Below, piece after piece: positions 42,410-53,849 of a stretch of 64,000 bases of DNA (the first letter of the stretch is position 1; each line of letters opens with the position of its first letter). Origin of the DNA: Coenobita brevimanus (lineage: Eukaryota; Arthropoda; Malacostraca; Decapoda; Coenobitidae); NCBI GenBank assembly GCA_032717465.1, contig CM064690.1, positions 27,663,153-27,727,152 of the forward strand, written 5' to 3'. The notes under the pieces were generated by a model. That model saw only the letters and a list, made by a program, of their open reading frames with translations, ran no database searches and had not been told where the DNA came from. The translations under genes and the position numbers were made by a program.

Positions 42410-42553
42410 ATGTTGGCGTTGTCTTGTTCTTGATAGTATTTCTGTTCTTGTTCGTGTTCTTTTTGTTATTATTTTTGCTCCCACCTACAACACCAAAAAC
42501 ATGTTATTATCCTCTAAATCTCCAGAACATTTTTTTTCTCTCAACCATCTGGC

Positions 42554-42594
42554 TTTTTTTTTTTTTTTTTTTTTTTTTTGGTGGTGGTGGTGGT
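42554..42594. repeat. Poly(T) followed by (GGT)n
   Basis: About 25 T then five GGT units. Confidence 0.95.
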
Positions 42595-42625
42595 CATTAA
42601 CTTTGGAGGAGAATCAGGGAAATTT

Positions 42626-42712
42626 TAGCCCCATCACTTCGAAAGGTTCCCCTCACTGTAAAGAAAATCGTCTGAGTAAGAACATGGAAAACCACCTTTA
42701 TTATATGAAGGT
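42626..42712 (+). mobile_element. MITE-2
   Basis: TTAGCCCCATCACTTCGAAA, core CTGTAAAGAAAATCGTCTGA at about 42656-42675, then AAGAACATGGAAAACC and TTATATGAAGGTGAGTG. Confidence 0.6.
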
Positions 42713-43050
42713 GAGTGAAAAAAAATAACAGATATACAAAGAAAACAGTGAAATATCTAAGTAATCTGTCTTTAGCACTTAATTCTCTAGTCAGTTTTAA
42801 TTCTCCTTTACTACCATTACTTTTACTTTAATCAGGTTAATTCCAGGTGATATATTTACTTCAAGCGAGGTTCCTATCAGTGAAGGCCTTGATGAACGAT
42901 ATATCACACTTATCCATATTAGAAAACTCACTCCTAAGATGAACAGTAACATCTTAAGGTACCAAAAACAATGCAATTTTTAAACGCGAAAGATAAGCTA
43001 TTTTCCTTTGAGTTTAATCCTTTCGTTGCCTCCATTTTTTTACTGTATGC
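42713..43050. other. AT-rich unique sequence
   Basis: No gene recognised. Confidence 0.5.
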
Positions 43051-43054
43051 TGGA

Positions 43055-43560
43055 CGTAGGATTTCCCCCCCCTCCTTCCCCTCTCCTATCCTTCCCTATT
43101 CCCATTCCCGCCCAAGATCCCTTCCTACCCATCTCTTTTCTTCGTTATTCTTGATCTTAATTCTACCCGCCTCACTTCCTCTCCCACTTCTCCCTCCCCC
43201 TTCCCAGTCCTTCTCCATACTCCCTTTCTTTCACCTATCCCTCCCCTCTTTCCATCCCCCTACCCTCCTCCTTTCCCTCCTCCTCCTTCCCTTCACCCTT
43301 ATTTTCCCCCTCCCACTTCTTCCCCATGTCTCCTTGTAGCCCCTCCTCCATTCTTCCCCCTCCCTCCCTCTCTCATGCAACTCCATTCCCCCTCCATCTT
43401 TACTCCTCTCCATTTTTACCCCCTCCTCCCCTCCACTTCTCCCTCTCGTCCCCTCCACTTCTCCCCCACTTCCCCCCCCCCTCCAGTGAAGGTAACAGGT
43501 AGCCCAGTAAAATATCGCTTCCTCCCCCCCCTCCCTTTATCCCTGCCTTACAATAGGGGG
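43055..43560. repeat. Pyrimidine-rich tract
   Basis: CCCTCC/CTTCCC-rich low complexity. Confidence 0.85.
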
Positions 43561-43606
43561 AGGTGGGGGGGGAAGCTGTAGGGAAGAAAGAGACATTTTA
43601 AGGACA

Positions 43607-43652
43607 GAGAGAGAGAGAGAGAGAGAGAGAATTCAGCTGTCATGTATAAAAT

Positions 43653-43683
<31 letters not shown>
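43607..43683. repeat. (GA)n ... (CT)n inverted microsatellite pair
   Basis: GA run 43607-43630 and CT run at about 43654-43683, complementary and only ~24 bp apart, so a hairpin is possible. Confidence 0.95.
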
Positions 43684-43685
<2 letters not shown>

Positions 43686-43766
43686 AAAAAATTCTAATTA
43701 ACACCGTGAAATCGATGGAAACCCCAGTAGAATTAGGTAATCAAGTAGTTAGGAGTCAAACCACCC

Positions 43767-43815
43767 TCCCCATTTTCCTCTCTCCCCATTTTCCTCCCTC
43801 CCCATTTTCCTCCCT
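43767..43815 (+). repeat. 16-bp minisatellite, 3 units
   Basis: CCCCATTTTCCTCNCT three times in tandem. Confidence 0.9.
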
Positions 43816-43829
43816 CCCATTGACTCCCA

Positions 43830-44335
43830 AAACTGACAAACTACTCCCAGCCTGCTCCCATAATCCCTCATCCCTTTCCTAAATCCTTCGTCCTTATTCC
43901 CTATTTATTTAGCACACAAGGTGGTAATTGACCGATGATTGTATTGGTTGGATGGGTACGTGGGGTTCTGGGATTTTGCATGCTACAGATTGGGATTGGG
44001 TGTGGGACTTGTTGGAGATTTTGGGATTATTATTTAGGATTACCTGGACGACTCTACAAATCTCCTTAAACCTTGATTTTAAGTACTGCATAGGCTTTTT
44101 ATCTTTTTCTATCTTTCTCGCTCCTATAGCCTTCAGATACGCCACAGCCAAATCAGAGAAAAATAATAACGTGAGGGATATGGCGTAGCAAAATGATTTA
44201 TGACGATTTAATGCTATGGTGTCTCGTCCAGCGTAAAGATTGGGTAAGAGCCTTTAGAAATACTTCCCCTAATGCTACTAGTAAAGGGATTTTTCTTTTT
44301 ACGTGGTGGATTGTTAAAGGAACCTGACCTCTTAA
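43830..44335. other. Unique sequence, no supported gene
   Basis: Both strands carry an 80-86-codon open frame over 43909-44188, with mixed composition on the minus strand. Neither resembles a known family or shows splice context, and overlapping frames on both strands argue against coding. Confidence 0.4.
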
Positions 44336-44343
44336 TCTTCTCT

Positions 44344-44715
44344 GACATCATCATCTTTTTGAGTCATTTTTCTTTACATCATCTTTTCTTGCTTTTCCTC
44401 TCTTTCTTCTCTTTCTTTGACATTTTCTTCATTCTGACTCATATTTCTTTACCTCATCTTTTTCTTGCTTTTCCTTTCTTCCTTCTCTTTCTTTAACATT
44501 TTCTTCATTCTGGCTGGTATCTCTTTTCTTTAGTTTTACCTGTCTTTCCTTTTTTCCTTCTCTTTATTTGACACCTTCTTCATTCTGGCTAATATTCCTT
44601 TTCTCATTATTAACTATTTTCCCTTTTTCCTTCACTTCCTTTGACATTTTCGTTTTGACTTTTAATTATTTGCCTAATCTTTTCATGTTTTTCCTCTCTT
44701 TCATCCTGTCGTATT
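44344..44715 (+). repeat. 75-bp minisatellite, 5 units
   Basis: GACATTTTCTTCATTCTGRC phrases start at 44344 (diverged), 44419, 44495, 44570 and 44643, followed by TATTTCTTTACCTCATCTTT and TTCCTTCTCTTTC. Spacing is 73-76 bp. Confidence 0.85.
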
Positions 44716-44788
44716 CCAAACTTGCATTTATTATAACAGCAGATATAGTCTTTAACTACTGCTTTGACAATGCTCATAGAGAACTATC

Positions 44789-44791
<3 letters not shown>

Positions 44792-44822
<31 letters not shown>

Positions 44823-44878
44823 GGAAGTCTGTAGGCCTGGTTATCAATAGGTTGTGTATATCTGTTCATTAAAGGTAG

Positions 44879-44928
<50 letters not shown>
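44792..44928. repeat. Two (GT)n microsatellites
   Basis: GT runs at 44792-44820 and 44879-44928. Confidence 0.97.
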
Positions 44929-44930
<2 letters not shown>

Positions 44931-45059
44931 GCTTAATCTAACCCTTTTTTGCACAAACGTAAACTTGAAATATACGACGAGGCAAAATAATTTCATGGTA
45001 GTATTTTCATTGCTTTCGGAATTTCACCATTATAAACAATGGTCAAAAATCATTTATTA

Positions 45060-45320
45060 AGACTTTCCCATCAATACCACCACAGCCAGATCCACTACCA
45101 CCACACCCGTCACCACTACTGCCACCACAACTACAATCACCTCTGCCACATTCACCACAGTCATTACCACAACTACCACAAACACAACCACCTAACAGCT
45201 CTCCTAACTGCATCCAGTCACATCCACCACATCACTACTACCACAGCCACTACACTCATCAGTAGCAGAATCCAGACGCTACCACAGCTACTACAATCAC
45301 AACCACACAACAGCTATCCT
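45060..45320. repeat. (ACC)n-like array with ~110-bp duplication
   Basis: ACC/ACT/CAC trinucleotides; ACAACCACCTAACAGCTCTC plus CTAACT (about 45185) recurs at about 45299 as ACAACCACACAACAGCTATC. Confidence 0.8.
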
Positions 45321-45436
45321 AACTACCTTTAACCACAGTTCTCTCGGTCCCTCAAATTGCCTCGTTTGGTAGTTTTCTTTCAGTGACCCGTCCAGCAGTT
45401 GCCCGCTTTGTGGAGCTTCCTTGATTAGAGATAAGA

Positions 45437-45527
45437 GTGAGAGAGAGAGAGAGAGAGAGAGGAGGCTGGGGAAGAATGTGGAGGATGTATATAGGGGGAG
45501 GTGGATTGTGGGGAACGGTAGGAGTGT

Positions 45528-45578
<51 letters not shown>
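45437..45578. repeat. (GA)n ... (CT)n inverted microsatellite pair
   Basis: GA run at about 45437-45461 and CT run at 45533-45578, complementary, about 70 bp apart. Confidence 0.95.
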
Positions 45579-45583
<5 letters not shown>

Positions 45584-45639
45584 TAGCGCTATTAGTGACT
45601 TCAACTGAGCAGGAAGACATCGATTTGTTCTGTGTCTAA

Positions 45640-45985
45640 TGAACCTTCGATATCTCTTCCTCTTCCTTTCTTTCCTCTTCCTCTTCCTTCTCTTCCTCTT
45701 TCTCCTCCTTCTCTTCCTTCTCTTCCTCTCCCTCCTCTTCCTTTTCCTTCTCTTCTTCTTCCTCCTCTTCCTTTTCCTCCTCCACCTCTTCCTATCACTG
45801 ACCTCGAAGTGCGCAGGAGGATGTCGAATTTGTATTTCTTAGCCTTAGATATACTTCCTACTCTCTTCCTCTTGCGCTTTCTTCCTTCCTTTCTTTTTCA
45901 TCTTCCCTCTTTCTCCTCGTCTTTCACTTCCTCCTCTTGCTCCCCTTCCAGGTCTTGTTCCCCTTTGCTCTACTGTCATTATTTT
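45640..45985. repeat. (CTTCCT)n pyrimidine tract
   Basis: TCTTCCTCTTCCTTTTCCTTC-type six-base imperfect repeat over about 45655-45795, then mixed pyrimidines. Confidence 0.9.
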
Positions 45986-46029
45986 CCTCATATATATAAT
46001 TCTAGCCTTTCCTGTGGATTTTTTTTTTT

Positions 46030-46115
46030 ACAGAAGATATACGGAGGAAGTAAAAACAAATTAGATAAAAAAAAAAAAAATCCATACACTAACTTGCAGG
46101 TCTCCTAGAATGAAG
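46030..46115 (+). repeat. Dispersed repeat R5, second copy
   Basis: GGAGGAAGTAAAAACAAATT, a 14-base A tract, TCCATACACTAACTTGCAGG and TCTCC match 12466-12530 with few changes. The near-identical short frame in both copies reflects DNA similarity, not a protein. Confidence 0.6.
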
Positions 46116-46144
46116 TAGTCGATTTTGTGGCTATATTTTGTCAT

Positions 46145-46151
46145 ATTATTA

Positions 46152-46200
<49 letters not shown>
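46145..46200. repeat. (ATT)n microsatellite
   Basis: About 18 units; a pyrimidine tract follows to about 46460. Confidence 0.97.
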
Positions 46201-46462
46201 TCCTCTCCCTCCTTCCCCTTTCCTTTTCCTTCCCCCTCTTTCTCTCGCCCTTTTCTCTCTCCGTCTTTCTCTTCCTTTCCTTCTCTAATCCCCCTCCTCT
46301 TCCTCTCCTTCCATCCCCTTCATCTTCCTCCCCCTCCCCAACTCTCCTCCTCTTTCTCTATTCGCCTCTCATTTCCTTTCCCACTCTTCGTCTTTTTTGT
46401 TCCTTCATATTCATCGTCCTCTCGTACTCTCCTTCCAGTTTTATCTTCCCATCATCTTTTTC

Positions 46463-46527
46463 ATCATCATCATCATCATCATCATCATCTTTATCATCAT
46501 CATCATCATCGTCATCATCATCATTAT

Positions 46528-46558
<31 letters not shown>

Positions 46559-46560
46559 AA
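46463..46560. repeat. (CAT)n microsatellite
   Basis: CAT array with TTT, CGT and ATT interruptions; scattered CATCAC units continue to about 46990. Confidence 0.95.
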
Positions 46561-46984
46561 CAACACTTTTTCAATGCTTTATCATCACCACCTTTCATTT
46601 TTTCACATACCACCACTCTTTTCATCTTTCCATCCTATCACCATCATCACATTGTCGTTGCATCGATTTTCCTTTGTCATCATTATCATCACCACCTACG
46701 ATTACCCACTATCACGTTTCATCACCTCTGCTATAGTACTTCTCTTCATATTCCTCTCCTAGCATCCTCCATATTCATCACTTTTCATCATTTTCATCAC
46801 CACTTTTGACTCCTTACCATTACTCTTCATCATTTGCATCATCACTTTCGCCCCTATCCACACAATTCATCACTGTTTTCACCATCAGATTTACATATAT
46901 TTCATCACCACCATTGATATAGTGCTCTGGTCATCACACAGCTCACTGACCTCTTTTACCATCATCACTAATAAATTCATCACC

Positions 46985-47080
46985 TGCTGACTAGGATGCT
47001 GTGCTGATCTGAATTAAATAGTCTACAGACAGCAGGAATATGCTAAAAATGGCGTCCTCGTGCTGATGGGATTAATGTAT
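46985..47080 (+). mobile_element. MITE-2, decayed
   Basis: Core remnant TCTGAATTAAATAGTCTAC at about 47009-47027, then GCAGGAATATGCTAAAAATG and GTCCTCGTGCTGATGGGATTAATG, whose last part is the family end. A GATGATGGTGG stretch follows at once. Confidence 0.45.
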
Positions 47081-47173
47081 GATGCTGATGATGGTGGTCG
47101 TGGTGGTGGTGATGTTAGTCGTCTCTCTCTCTCTCTCTCTCTTGCAAGTCCTTTTCTTTTTTTATATGTTAAA

Positions 47174-47272
47174 CTCAACCCTTTCTCCTCGAGGGATCTC
47201 TCCTCACCTGGGCAAAATTACCTGTCATCAACCATAATATAGAGTTGGTTCTCGGATTGAAGGGGTTAAATG
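47174..47272 (+). mobile_element. MITE-2 abutting (GAT)n
   Basis: CTCAACCCTTTCTCCTCGAG, core remnant CTGGGCAAAATTACCTGTC at about 47208-47226, right end GATTGAAGGGGTTAAATGA at about 47256-47274. (GAT)n begins within 5 bp. Confidence 0.65.
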
Positions 47273-47277
47273 AAAGG

Positions 47278-47318
47278 GTGATGATGATGATGATGATGAT
47301 GATGATGGTGATGATACT
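47278..47318. repeat. (GAT)n microsatellite
   Basis: Eleven to twelve GAT units with one GGT, directly after the MITE-2 end. Confidence 0.95.
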
Positions 47319-47319
47319 T

Positions 47320-47640
47320 CTTATATACACTATTTTCCATGTCCGTCATAAATCCATTTTCCTTTTATTTCATCACTGTTAAAACTGTTGCACGAATTAG
47401 CTAAAAAAGGGAGGGCCCACGCGCAGCATTGGCTATTTTTTTTTCCGTTCTCTTTTTTATTATTGCTATTATTTTTTACGTAGTGTGATATACGACTTAT
47501 TCATAGGGCGGTGTATGTATGCGATGTGTCACCCAGCTGGCCATGGCATATCTCACTAATTTAATTTTTATATACGGGTGACGTGTACGGCCCGTGTTTC
47601 GTATAAATCATATATATTTGATGGTTATTTATATGGGACG
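47320..47640. other. AT-rich unique sequence
   Basis: No gene recognised. Confidence 0.5.
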
Positions 47641-47935
47641 TGTGACAGGTGGCCTAGGGGTGGGAGTGGGTGGTGGTGAGTGGGTGAGTGGGTGAGTGGA
47701 TGGGTGGTGGTGGTGTTGGTCATCGTGGGGGTGGGTGGTGAATGGAGAGGGGGTTCTTTTGTGATTATGTTAGTGATGGTGGTGGGGGTGGTGGGGGTGA
47801 AAATGATAGTGATTTGGTGGGGTTGTTGTTGGTGGTGGTGGTGGGGGTGAAAATGAGAGTGAATTGGTAGTGATGGCGGGGGTGGGGGTAGGGGTGCTAG
47901 TGGGGGTGATTTGGTGGTGGTGGCGATAGAGGGGT
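47640..47935 (+). repeat. GTGG/GGGGTG-rich array with G-quadruplex potential
   Basis: GTGGGGGTGAAAATGANAGTG recurs at about 47791 and 47842. G3-G5 runs separated by short T/A loops are frequent. Probably a diverged minisatellite of about 50 bp. Confidence 0.7.
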
Positions 47936-47999
47936 AGGCTGCGTTTCATAGTAGCAAAATATTTCAGACATCAGAGCACATCAAATCCCTCATAAATCA

Positions 48000-48300
48000 T
48001 GCCTCCCTACTACTTAAAAAAAAAAAAAAAAACTTGACTTCCATATATGAGTAAATCTACCACATGGTTTTTAAAATTCCAAAATCTATTACTTTCAAAA
48101 CAGCATTATATTTTTTTTCGATATTTTTACAGTCTGTCAAAAACCCTAACTCCTAATGATTATATTTTCGGGAGAGTGAGTCATAGGAGAGTCAGAATTT
48201 TAAGTTATCAAATCGTGTTATATTTCTTTCAATCAAAAGGGCCAGAGATTTTTAACGTGTGTATCAAAATCTATTACATCCTTCCAAAAAATTCCCCCCT
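48000..48300. other. AT-rich unique sequence
   Basis: An A tract lies at about 48017-48032. The plus strand is open from 48047 but changes into CT and ACC repeats; no domain is recognisable. Confidence 0.45.
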
Positions 48301-48469
48301 CTCACCTGCTACCAACATTCGCCACCTACCACAATTGGCGATCCCGGACAAACCACAACTACCACAATTCATCCCACCTGCCCATTACCATTTTCGCGGA
48401 TCCTACTGTTACAACCAACATTTCACCCTGACTGCCACCATTACCTCAACCACCATTCTGACCAATCAC

Positions 48470-48473
<4 letters not shown>

Positions 48474-48524
<51 letters not shown>

Positions 48525-48960
48525 ACCACCGCCATAACTACCACCATCCACCACCTCCACAAGTACCACCATCCTCCACTACCACAGCTACCGCCATCCA
48601 CAACTACCACAACAAGCTACTACTACTACTACTACTACTACTACAATTATTACTATTCACCACTACCACAGTTATCATCATCCATCACTTCCACAACTAC
48701 CACCATCCATCATTACCAAAACTACCACAATCCACCACTGCCATCTGCAACCACCCACAGCTTCCAGCACCCACAGGTATCATAACTACCACCATTCACT
48801 CAAACCACCACTATCCCTACCCACTCTGCATCCAAGCATTCTAACGATCCCTTATCTTTGGGCGAATCTACTGCTGCCCATTCATCAACTACCACCACCA
48901 CCACTACCCCAACCACCCATTAACCACCACTACCACTATCGCAACTGTCCTACCACTCGG
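48474..48960. repeat. (CT)n then (ACC)/(ACT)n arrays
   Basis: CT run 48474-48522, imperfect ACC trinucleotides, a perfect (ACT)n at about 48615-48643, then CACCATCCA-type repeats. Confidence 0.92.
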
Positions 48961-49400
48961 CCCTACCAATTAGATGATTATTCCTTCCAATCTCTCATCT
49001 GCTCACTCGTTAACTACCACTGCTGTCTTTGCTGCCAACATTTCCATTGCGTCCAACATACCACATACCTTACCACCACCTGTTTTGTTTGTGCCACCAC
49101 TACCACCATCCACCATCTACCACTACTACCACCACTGTTTCTGCTGTCACCACTACCACCACAGCTACCACCATCCATCGCTACGTTTACATACCTACTG
49201 ATATACCTACATACATATCCTTCCTGCCCACGTCTTACCTTCCCATTTACCTATTACCTACTTACCTGTCAAAACACCTACCTACCTAACCTCTCACATA
49301 ACAACCCACTCACCCACCTACCTAAATATCCTACCCACATACCTCCCACTCACCCAGCAGCCTACCCACCCACCCACCTACCTACCTACTTAACCCACCT
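48960..49400. repeat. ACC-, TACC- and CCCA-rich low complexity
   Basis: Trinucleotide ACC gives way at about 49200 to CCTACCTA and ACCCACCC tetranucleotides. Confidence 0.8.
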
Positions 49401-49492
49401 ATGTTGCACACTCTTCCTACTTATCCTCCATTACATCTTATATTCCTTGGAAAAAAAAATCCCACCTGCACACTCCTTTTGCCTCAGTCTCC

Positions 49493-49640
49493 CATCCACC
49501 ACCCTACCACCCCCACTTCCACCCACCACCCTACCACCCCCACTTCCATCCACCACCCTACCACCCCCACTTCCATCCACCACCCTACCACCCCCACTTC
49601 CATCCACCACCCTACCATCCCCACCTCCATCCACCAACCA
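49493..49640 (+). repeat. 27-bp minisatellite, 5 units
   Basis: Unit CATCCACCACCCTACCACCC + CCACTTC. Five near-identical units start at 49493, 49520, 49547, 49574 and 49601. A 27-base period yields false nine-residue repeats in every frame. Confidence 0.95.
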
Positions 49641-49679
49641 CCTTTTTCCATCCACCTCCCATGTACAGAGCCCTAAATC

Positions 49680-50042
49680 ATCCCCTGCCAATACCCTCTC
49701 TTCCCTCTATTCATCTCCCATCCACCTAGCCACCTCCCACAATCCCTTCCCCTCCTAACCAGCTTCGTCCTCCCCTCCTCTCTTTCCCGCACCTTCCTCC
49801 TCCGTTTATCCCCGACTCATCTACCAAATATACCTCCCTCATCCCCACTCTTCTGCATCTACTCCTTCCCTACTGAAACCCTCACACCCATTCTCATATA
49901 TCTCTCATCTCCTTCCCTCTCCCCCTTCCCGTCCTTCCCCCCTCACCTCCCACATCTCTCAGTCACTCCTTTAGATCTGCCTCTCATCTCTTCCCCCTCT
50001 CACCCCCTCTTGTGTATATGCCCCTCATTCTCTCTCTCTCTC

Positions 50043-50103
<61 letters not shown>

Positions 50104-50490
50104 TTCTCTTTCCTCCCATCATGTGAAATCTTTCTTGCACCCTATCCCCTCCATATCTATCTCTCACTCCCCAGTCCCATCCCTCACCCCACTCTTCTTA
50201 GCCTGCCCCTCACCTTCCCCGTTGAAATCTCTCTTCCCCTTCCTCTTTCCCCTCCCTTTCCCCCCCCCTCTCTCTCTCCCGCTTCTATTCTCTGCCTCTT
50301 GTCTTCCCTCCCTTTCCCCCCCTTTTTCCCCTCCCCCTTCAATTTTCCTTCCCTCTCTTTCATTCTCTCTAACCTGCTCTCTCCCGTCCCCATTAACCCC
50401 CTCACCCTTCTCACCTCACTCTCACTTCCCCATCTCTCCTCGCCTCCTCCTCCTCCTCCCCCTTTCTCTTCTCCCCCCTCCCCTGCACAC
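49680..50490. repeat. Polypyrimidine tract with (CT)n
   Basis: CCCTCC-rich with (CT)n at about 50030-50102. Confidence 0.92.
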
Positions 50491-50539
50491 TACCTGATGC
50501 TGAGCGGTCGGCGTGGTCTTCCATAAATCAGTATTAGGG

Positions 50540-50900
50540 GGAACCGAGTGGTGGGGAGCAGGACCACCGGCGAAGGGAGGGGGAGGAAGGGGAGGGGGAA
50601 GACGAGGGATGGAGGGGACAGAGGAGGATAGCTAAGGAAGGGGAGGGAGGAGATGGAAGAGGAGGGAAATAACAAAGGGGAGGGAGGGGAGAAAGGGGTG
50701 GACGGGAGAGGGAATGTGGGGTGAGTAAATGGGATGGGACGGAGAGACTGTGGGAGGGGAAGAGGAAGGACTGGGTACAAAGGTGAGGAACGGAAGGGAG
50801 TGGGTGGTAATGATGGGAAGGGGAGGAGTGAATGTGGAAGGGGAAGGGAGAGGATAAGAAGAGGAGAGGGGGAGAGTGCCCGGAAGTACAAAGGAGAGAG
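50540..50900. repeat. Purine-rich tract
   Basis: GGGAGGGG-rich, following the pyrimidine tract after about 50 mixed bases. Confidence 0.9.
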
Positions 50901-51590
50901 GGCATTGACAGACCTATTAGTCCTTTCAAATTTGTTAAAAAGAAAATGTGACTATGAAATCTGCTCTAAAAGTCGAAGATAAGATAGTAATGCAAGAAGG
51001 CTCCATCACCCATCACTTCCTGCAGCTGAAGACTGTAGGAAGAAATGAGAATGGCCGCCACGTTGAAGGGAAGAAAAGTTTCACGGGAATGGGTGAACGA
51101 AAAAGCAAATACACAACTGTTTGTAATGGATAAAGAATAGTAACAGGCATTGTATAATGATGTTGCGCTGTTGTTGCATCCTCCCTAATACATTATATGG
51201 GACGGGAACAATGTCGCGACTCTTGTAATAGGCACCTTTGAACGTGTTTAGCATGAAATTAGAAGCTAGGTACTTGCCCAGAGGATTCCGTTTTATGTTA
51301 GTACTATGTCGCAGTCCTCTACAGTGTTAGGTAATTCGCTTCAAGTACCTGCAAATCTCTGAGGGAAAAATTTTGATTCACTTGTCTGGAAACGCTTGCC
51401 AGTACTTTTCTATCAACTCAAGGTTATTCTAAATACGTGGATTGTCACCTCGTAGCTTGTGGTTTGATGGGATTGGTCGATTTAGCTCTTGCAAACGTTC
51501 CTCGTATTGTTTATTCGTTAAAACTTAAGTATGACGTTTTAACCCTTCACTGTTCATTGATATGCTTTTTGTAATGCAATGTGAAATGAA
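50900..51590. other. Unique sequence
   Basis: About 690 bp of mixed sequence. TTAACCCTTCACTGTTCA near 51539 resembles a lone MITE-2 end. No gene. Confidence 0.5.
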
Positions 51591-51599
51591 CACAATACT

Positions 51600-51880
51600 T
51601 GAGGGAGAGGGGAAGAGAAGAGGAGGAAGGAAGGGAGGAAGCAGAGAGGATGGGAGCGAAGGAGGAAAGGAGGAAAACAGTGAGAAGTGGAGGGAGGAGA
51701 GGATGAGGAGAGGAGAGGAAAGGGATTGGAAGGAATGAGAGTGAATGAGAGGAGATGTGAGGGAGAGAGGAGCAAAGGCCTAGAGGGAAGGGAGGGAGAA
51801 GTGGAGAAAAAAGGGAATAGTGGAAGGGAGAAGGAAGAAAGAGTGAGAAGAGAAGAGGGGAAAGGGGAGGGAGACTGAAG

Positions 51881-51914
<34 letters not shown>

Positions 51915-52060
51915 CAGACAGACAGACAGACAGAGAGACTGATTACAGGATATTTACGAAGATGAACTGCCGGGGAATGGAAATAAAGGAGAGAAGAAGG
52001 GGGGTGTGAGAGAGCAAAAAAAGAGAGAGAGAAAGAAAAAGAGAGCCTGGAGGTAAGAAG
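51600..52060. repeat. Purine-rich tract with (GA)n(GACA)n
   Basis: GAGGAGAGG-rich with GA run at about 51881-51905 leading to (GACA)n at about 51914-51932. Confidence 0.9.
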
Positions 52061-52079
52061 AGCTGGTAGGTAGAAAGAC

Positions 52080-52240
52080 TGTGGTAGTTGGCAGGACCCG
52101 AGGTGGTGGTAGTGATAGTGGTGGCGGTGATTGTGGTTGGTGTAATGTTGGTAGCGATTGTATCACTGTGGTGTGGGTAGAGGTGATAATGGTTGCCGAT
52201 GATGGTAGGTAATTGGCAGGGTCGGGCAGAGGGGGTATGG
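52080..52240. repeat. GGTGGTAGTGATAG-type low complexity
   Basis: Imperfect GGT/GAT trinucleotides. Confidence 0.7.
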
Positions 52241-52249
52241 TGGTTAGAG

Positions 52250-52460
52250 GTAGTTCGATAGTTTGGGTTTAATTGGGTCAGGGGAGGGTCGATCCGGTTT
52301 TGAGTGACCTGGATTGGGTTTGCTTAGGATTAGATTGGGTCAGGTTTTGTGTCAGGAAACGTTGGATGGATTTGCTCTAATATGGTTATGTTGGGTTGGG
52401 TTGGGTTGGGTTAGGCTGAGTTAGCTTTGGCTTGGCTTGGTTTAGTTAGGTAAGGCATAG
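52250..52460 (+). repeat. TTGGG/TTAGG-rich degenerate stretch
   Basis: Contains (GTTGG)n as TTGGGTTGGGTTGGGTTAGG at about 52394-52413 and scattered TTAGG. Too short and impure to be a telomeric array. Confidence 0.65.
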
Positions 52461-52477
52461 TTAGACTGGATTATTGA

Positions 52478-52481
<4 letters not shown>

Positions 52482-52547
<66 letters not shown>
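52482..52547. repeat. (CT)n microsatellite
   Basis: Perfect run of about 32 units. Confidence 0.98.
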
Positions 52548-52548
<1 letters not shown>

Positions 52549-52819
52549 AGTAGCTGCAATTATGGTCACTATTCCCCTGGACTATTTGCATGGATCTCTC
52601 CCCCATTACGGCAGGCACGCAGCACCCGTTTGGCCACACACTCTCTTCCTTGTTCTGTTCATATTGACTAGTAATTTCCTTCCTTTGCACAGCTGGTCAA
52701 CTCTAAAAATGCTACCCTCAGTCTGTCTTTCCCTCTGCCTTTGACCTCCATCTTTATTTAATGCCATTTTACTCAGCGTTTCGAAATGAACAGATCTTTA
52801 TTTTGGCTTTTTTTGTCCA

Positions 52820-52822
<3 letters not shown>

Positions 52823-52858
<36 letters not shown>
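52823..52858. repeat. (ATT)n microsatellite
   Basis: About 12 units. Confidence 0.97.
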
Positions 52859-52914
52859 TGTAGGGTTTGGCAAGTTTTTATCCGTAAGTGTATTTTTATT
52901 TTCCATTTATTTTT

Positions 52915-52915
<1 letters not shown>

Positions 52916-52950
<35 letters not shown>
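52916..52950. repeat. (GA)n microsatellite
   Basis: About 17 units. Confidence 0.97.
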
Positions 52951-52953
<3 letters not shown>

Positions 52954-52989
52954 ATGGAGCGTAACCAACCCACTCGAACTTGTGCCTAT

Positions 52990-53060
52990 TTCTCCGTGAC
53001 GTCATAATTCAGAATGCGCGCGCAGCCCCCCGGGGAGTGGACAGTGGCCCCCGGGGGTGA
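52990..53060 (+). promoter_or_regulatory. GC-rich spot with CRE and GCGCGC motif
   Basis: TGACGTCA at 52997-53004 is followed 11 bp later by ATGCGCGCGCAGC, an NRF1-like alternation, and CCCCCCGGGG blocks. GC content rises sharply relative to the flanks, and a GA run lies just upstream. This is the densest promoter-like combination here, but no transcript follows. Confidence 0.25.
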
Positions 53061-53168
53061 GTGGGGTGAGGGATGGGACGTGGGATGAGTTTAGACCCGG
53101 GGTGACAGACACTGGGGGGTGCGGGAATCGTTCCTGGGGTTTGTCTTTCTCCATTGTCTGTCATTCAT

Positions 53169-53170
<2 letters not shown>

Positions 53171-53243
<73 letters not shown>

Positions 53244-53450
53244 ATCCCATCCCACGCCCTCCTCCTCCTGCCCTCTCCCATCCCCTCTCTCATTTCTTCC
53301 TTCCCTTTCCCTCCCCTGCCTTCCCCCTCCCTTTCTGCTTCCCCCTCCCCTCCTCTTTCCTTCTCCTGTCCCTCCCTCTCTGCTTCCCCCTCCCCTCCCT
53401 TCCCTAACATCCCCCTCGCCTACCCCATCCCGCCCACCTATCATTTCTCG
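53171..53450. repeat. (CT)n microsatellite and pyrimidine tract
   Basis: CT run 53171-53239, then CCCTCC-rich DNA to about 53450 in which CCCTCCCTCTCTGCTTCCCC recurs with a 43-bp spacing. Confidence 0.95.
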
Positions 53451-53710
53451 CCATTGCACCGTCTCACATCTTCATCGCACTCTCCCTTATTTCATGTCCA
53501 ACTGCGATTTACCATCAAAAAAACACAAGGCCAATAATCCCGGTGACGTAGAGACGAGGCGATACTGGGGCTAGGACTGGGAGATTAGGGGCCTGGAGGG
53601 GCTAAATTGGGGTGTGGGGGGGTCTTAGCACTGTGGTCTGGCCGTGTGGGGGTGGGGACGAAAGATGGGAGGGAGAGGGCGGTGGCAAAAGGGAGGGTGT
53701 GAGTGAATGA

Positions 53711-53799
<89 letters not shown>
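53711..53799. repeat. (TG)n microsatellite
   Basis: About 44 perfect units, the longest perfect GT run here. Confidence 0.98.
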
Positions 53800-53801
<2 letters not shown>

Positions 53802-53849
53802 ATTCAGGGCAGAGAAACCTACACAGTCAAAGGTTTATTCTCCTCATTC

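Noticed and set aside
43909..44188. 80-86-codon frames on both strands
   Set aside because: Overlapping on opposite strands, no known domain, no regulatory context.
48047..48844. 265-codon plus-strand frame
   Set aside because: First part AT-rich and featureless, remainder is CT, ACC and ACT repeats.
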